This document shows positions 30,966 through 32,092 of a stretch of DNA of 32,092 nt, piece by piece. The position numbers were made by a program, and so were the translations under genes. The notes beneath the pieces were generated by a model. It ran no database searches, was not told the origin of the DNA, and saw only the letters and a list, made by a program, of their open reading frames with translations. This DNA comes from Intoshia linei (lineage: Eukaryota; Orthonectida; Rhopaluridae), in NCBI GenBank assembly GCA_001642005.1, contig LWCA01000330.1, positions 1 to 32,092 of the forward strand, given 5' to 3'. Every line of letters begins with the position of its first letter. The stretch's first letter is position 1.

Positions 30966-32092
30966 TCTCCACCACAAAGTCTTTAAGATAGGCAGGGGTG
31001 GTTCTTTTTCTTGGTTTATGAGGATTTTGTTGCTTGGATAAAATAGGATTATTAGCTATATAATTTTTTGCATGAAGGGAAGTCGATTTTTGAGATTTTT
31101 TATCAAAATTTCGCTTCACAGAGAAGCATTATGAAGGTTTTTGGACCTCTTAAGATTATTTTGAAAAATTTTTTCATCAACTATATCATACTTTGGTACG
31201 CTGAAAACCATTTCATATGGTGAAATGTCATTTTTTGAGGTAGGCAATAAGCGCAGACTCATCAATACATAATTAAGTAGTTCATCCCAATCGCAATCGT
31301 GTTCATTATCTAAAACGCGAAGTTTTTCTCGGATACTCTTATTATATCTTTCTACAAAACCATTTTCAAAAATTTTACCCATTTTATCAATTAATTCACA
31401 ATTGAATTGACGTCCACTATCAGTATGAATAATTTTTGGAGGACCAAAGCGAGTAATAATACACTCTATTAATATATCATAAACAGTAATTGCATTAATA
31501 TCAGTCACTCCTTTAGCTTCCACCCAACCGCTAAAATGGTCCACCATTACAATGATATATTTATTCAATTTAGAAGTTTCAGGGAGGAGAGCCAATATAT
31601 CCACTTGCCATATATGATTAATGTAATTTGATTCAACAGTTTTCAGTGGGCCTACACGAGAATAATTTCGAAATTTTGCCACATTACATGATTCACACTT
31701 TTTATGTATTCATTAATGTAACTATACATGTATGGCCAAAATAGTGTCTTTTTTATTTCCCGAAAACACTTAGATATGCCAGGGTAAGAATAAGACAAGG
31801 AATTATGGGAATGTTTTAATACTTGTATTCTATCAGCACTAGAAACTATGTACAATTTAGATTTGTTTTGCATAAGATAAAGACTACCATTTTCTATCCG
31901 CAATAAATTTCTTAATTTGTAGTATTTACTAGTTTGAGGAATATCATTAACGCCTGTGTTTATTATGTGTGGGATATCATCATCCTGAGTTTCATTTAAT
32001 AAATTTGAGAAATTGTGAAAGGAAATTTGGTTAATTTCTGAATCTCTCGACAAAACATCGGCCGTAAAATTTAATCGACCTGGCCTATAAAT
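30961..32092 (-). pseudogene. Ty3/gypsy retrotransposon pol, RNase H end and integrase, broken
   Basis: On the minus strand the frame enters at the window edge with YRPGRLNFTADVLSRDSEIN, the typical end of gypsy RNase H. It continues into the integrase zinc-binding region (PGISKCFREIKKTLFWPYMY). A one-base loss near 31680 shifts the frame exactly at the Cys pair (KKCESCNVAKFRNYSR). The catalytic core follows with IWQVDILALLPE (Asp), IIHTDSGRQF (Asp) and NGFVERYNKS (Glu). Only 22 residues separate the second Asp from the Glu instead of about 35, so a piece of the core is deleted. The conserved His of the usual GHPG motif is Tyr. A second shift near 31115 leads to a basic tail (NPHKPRKRTTPAYLKDF) ending in TAG at 30963-30961. 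Confidence 0.9.

Noticed and set aside
1-32092. CRISPR arrays, bacterial operons or ribosome binding sites
   Set aside because: No regularly spaced direct repeats; introns and animal gene families show that the DNA is eukaryotic.

Overview
The window is AT-rich nuclear DNA of an intron-bearing eukaryote, almost certainly an animal. The evidence is spliceosomal GT-AG introns, a nearly complete homologue of the animal autophagy scaffold WDFY3/ALFY (fly blue cheese), and decayed mariner, Tc1, hAT and Ty3/gypsy elements. The conserved gene is strongly diverged, many introns are only 38-48 nt, and base composition is extreme. That suggests a fast-evolving, perhaps parasitic or reduced, invertebrate; an orthonectid such as Intoshia is a guess, not a result.

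Layout. 1-561: 3' part of a mariner element ending in its terminal repeat. 716-962: a foldback repeat. 1775-2377 (-): a small two-exon gene of unknown function. 2431-2823 (-): unresolved coding-like segments. 2923-21062 (+): the WDFY3-like gene in 19 exon segments, all phase-compatible, giving about 3,040 codons. In order it encodes helical repeats, a lectin-like fold, more helical repeats, PH-BEACH, BEACH, WD40 repeats split by a linker, and a C-terminal FYVE zinc finger. The extreme N-terminus is not identified. Its larger introns hold a mariner remnant, a hAT transposase remnant, two MITE-like elements and two dispersed repeats. 21132-29011 (-): a convergent multi-exon gene of unknown family, whose stop codon lies 69 bp from the WDFY3 stop. 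Its long introns hold a tRNA-like SINE candidate, a Tc1 relic, a foldback mariner and a hAT-type MITE. 29012-30960: no convincing gene, one hAT-like end and a possible short LTR. 30961-32092 (-): 3' part of a broken Ty3/gypsy pol gene (end of RNase H, integrase) that runs off the window edge.

Function. The main gene should encode a very large PI3P-binding (FYVE) BEACH scaffold for selective autophagy. All zinc ligands and the BEACH core look intact, but the linker segment that carries the GABARAP-binding LIR in human ALFY seems to lack its aromatic anchor. The opposing gene encodes a largely helical protein I could not assign. Nothing indicates an operon; the two genes share only a compact tail-to-tail 3' region. 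Exon boundaries were derived by hand from homology, frame and GT/AG sites and need transcript support.
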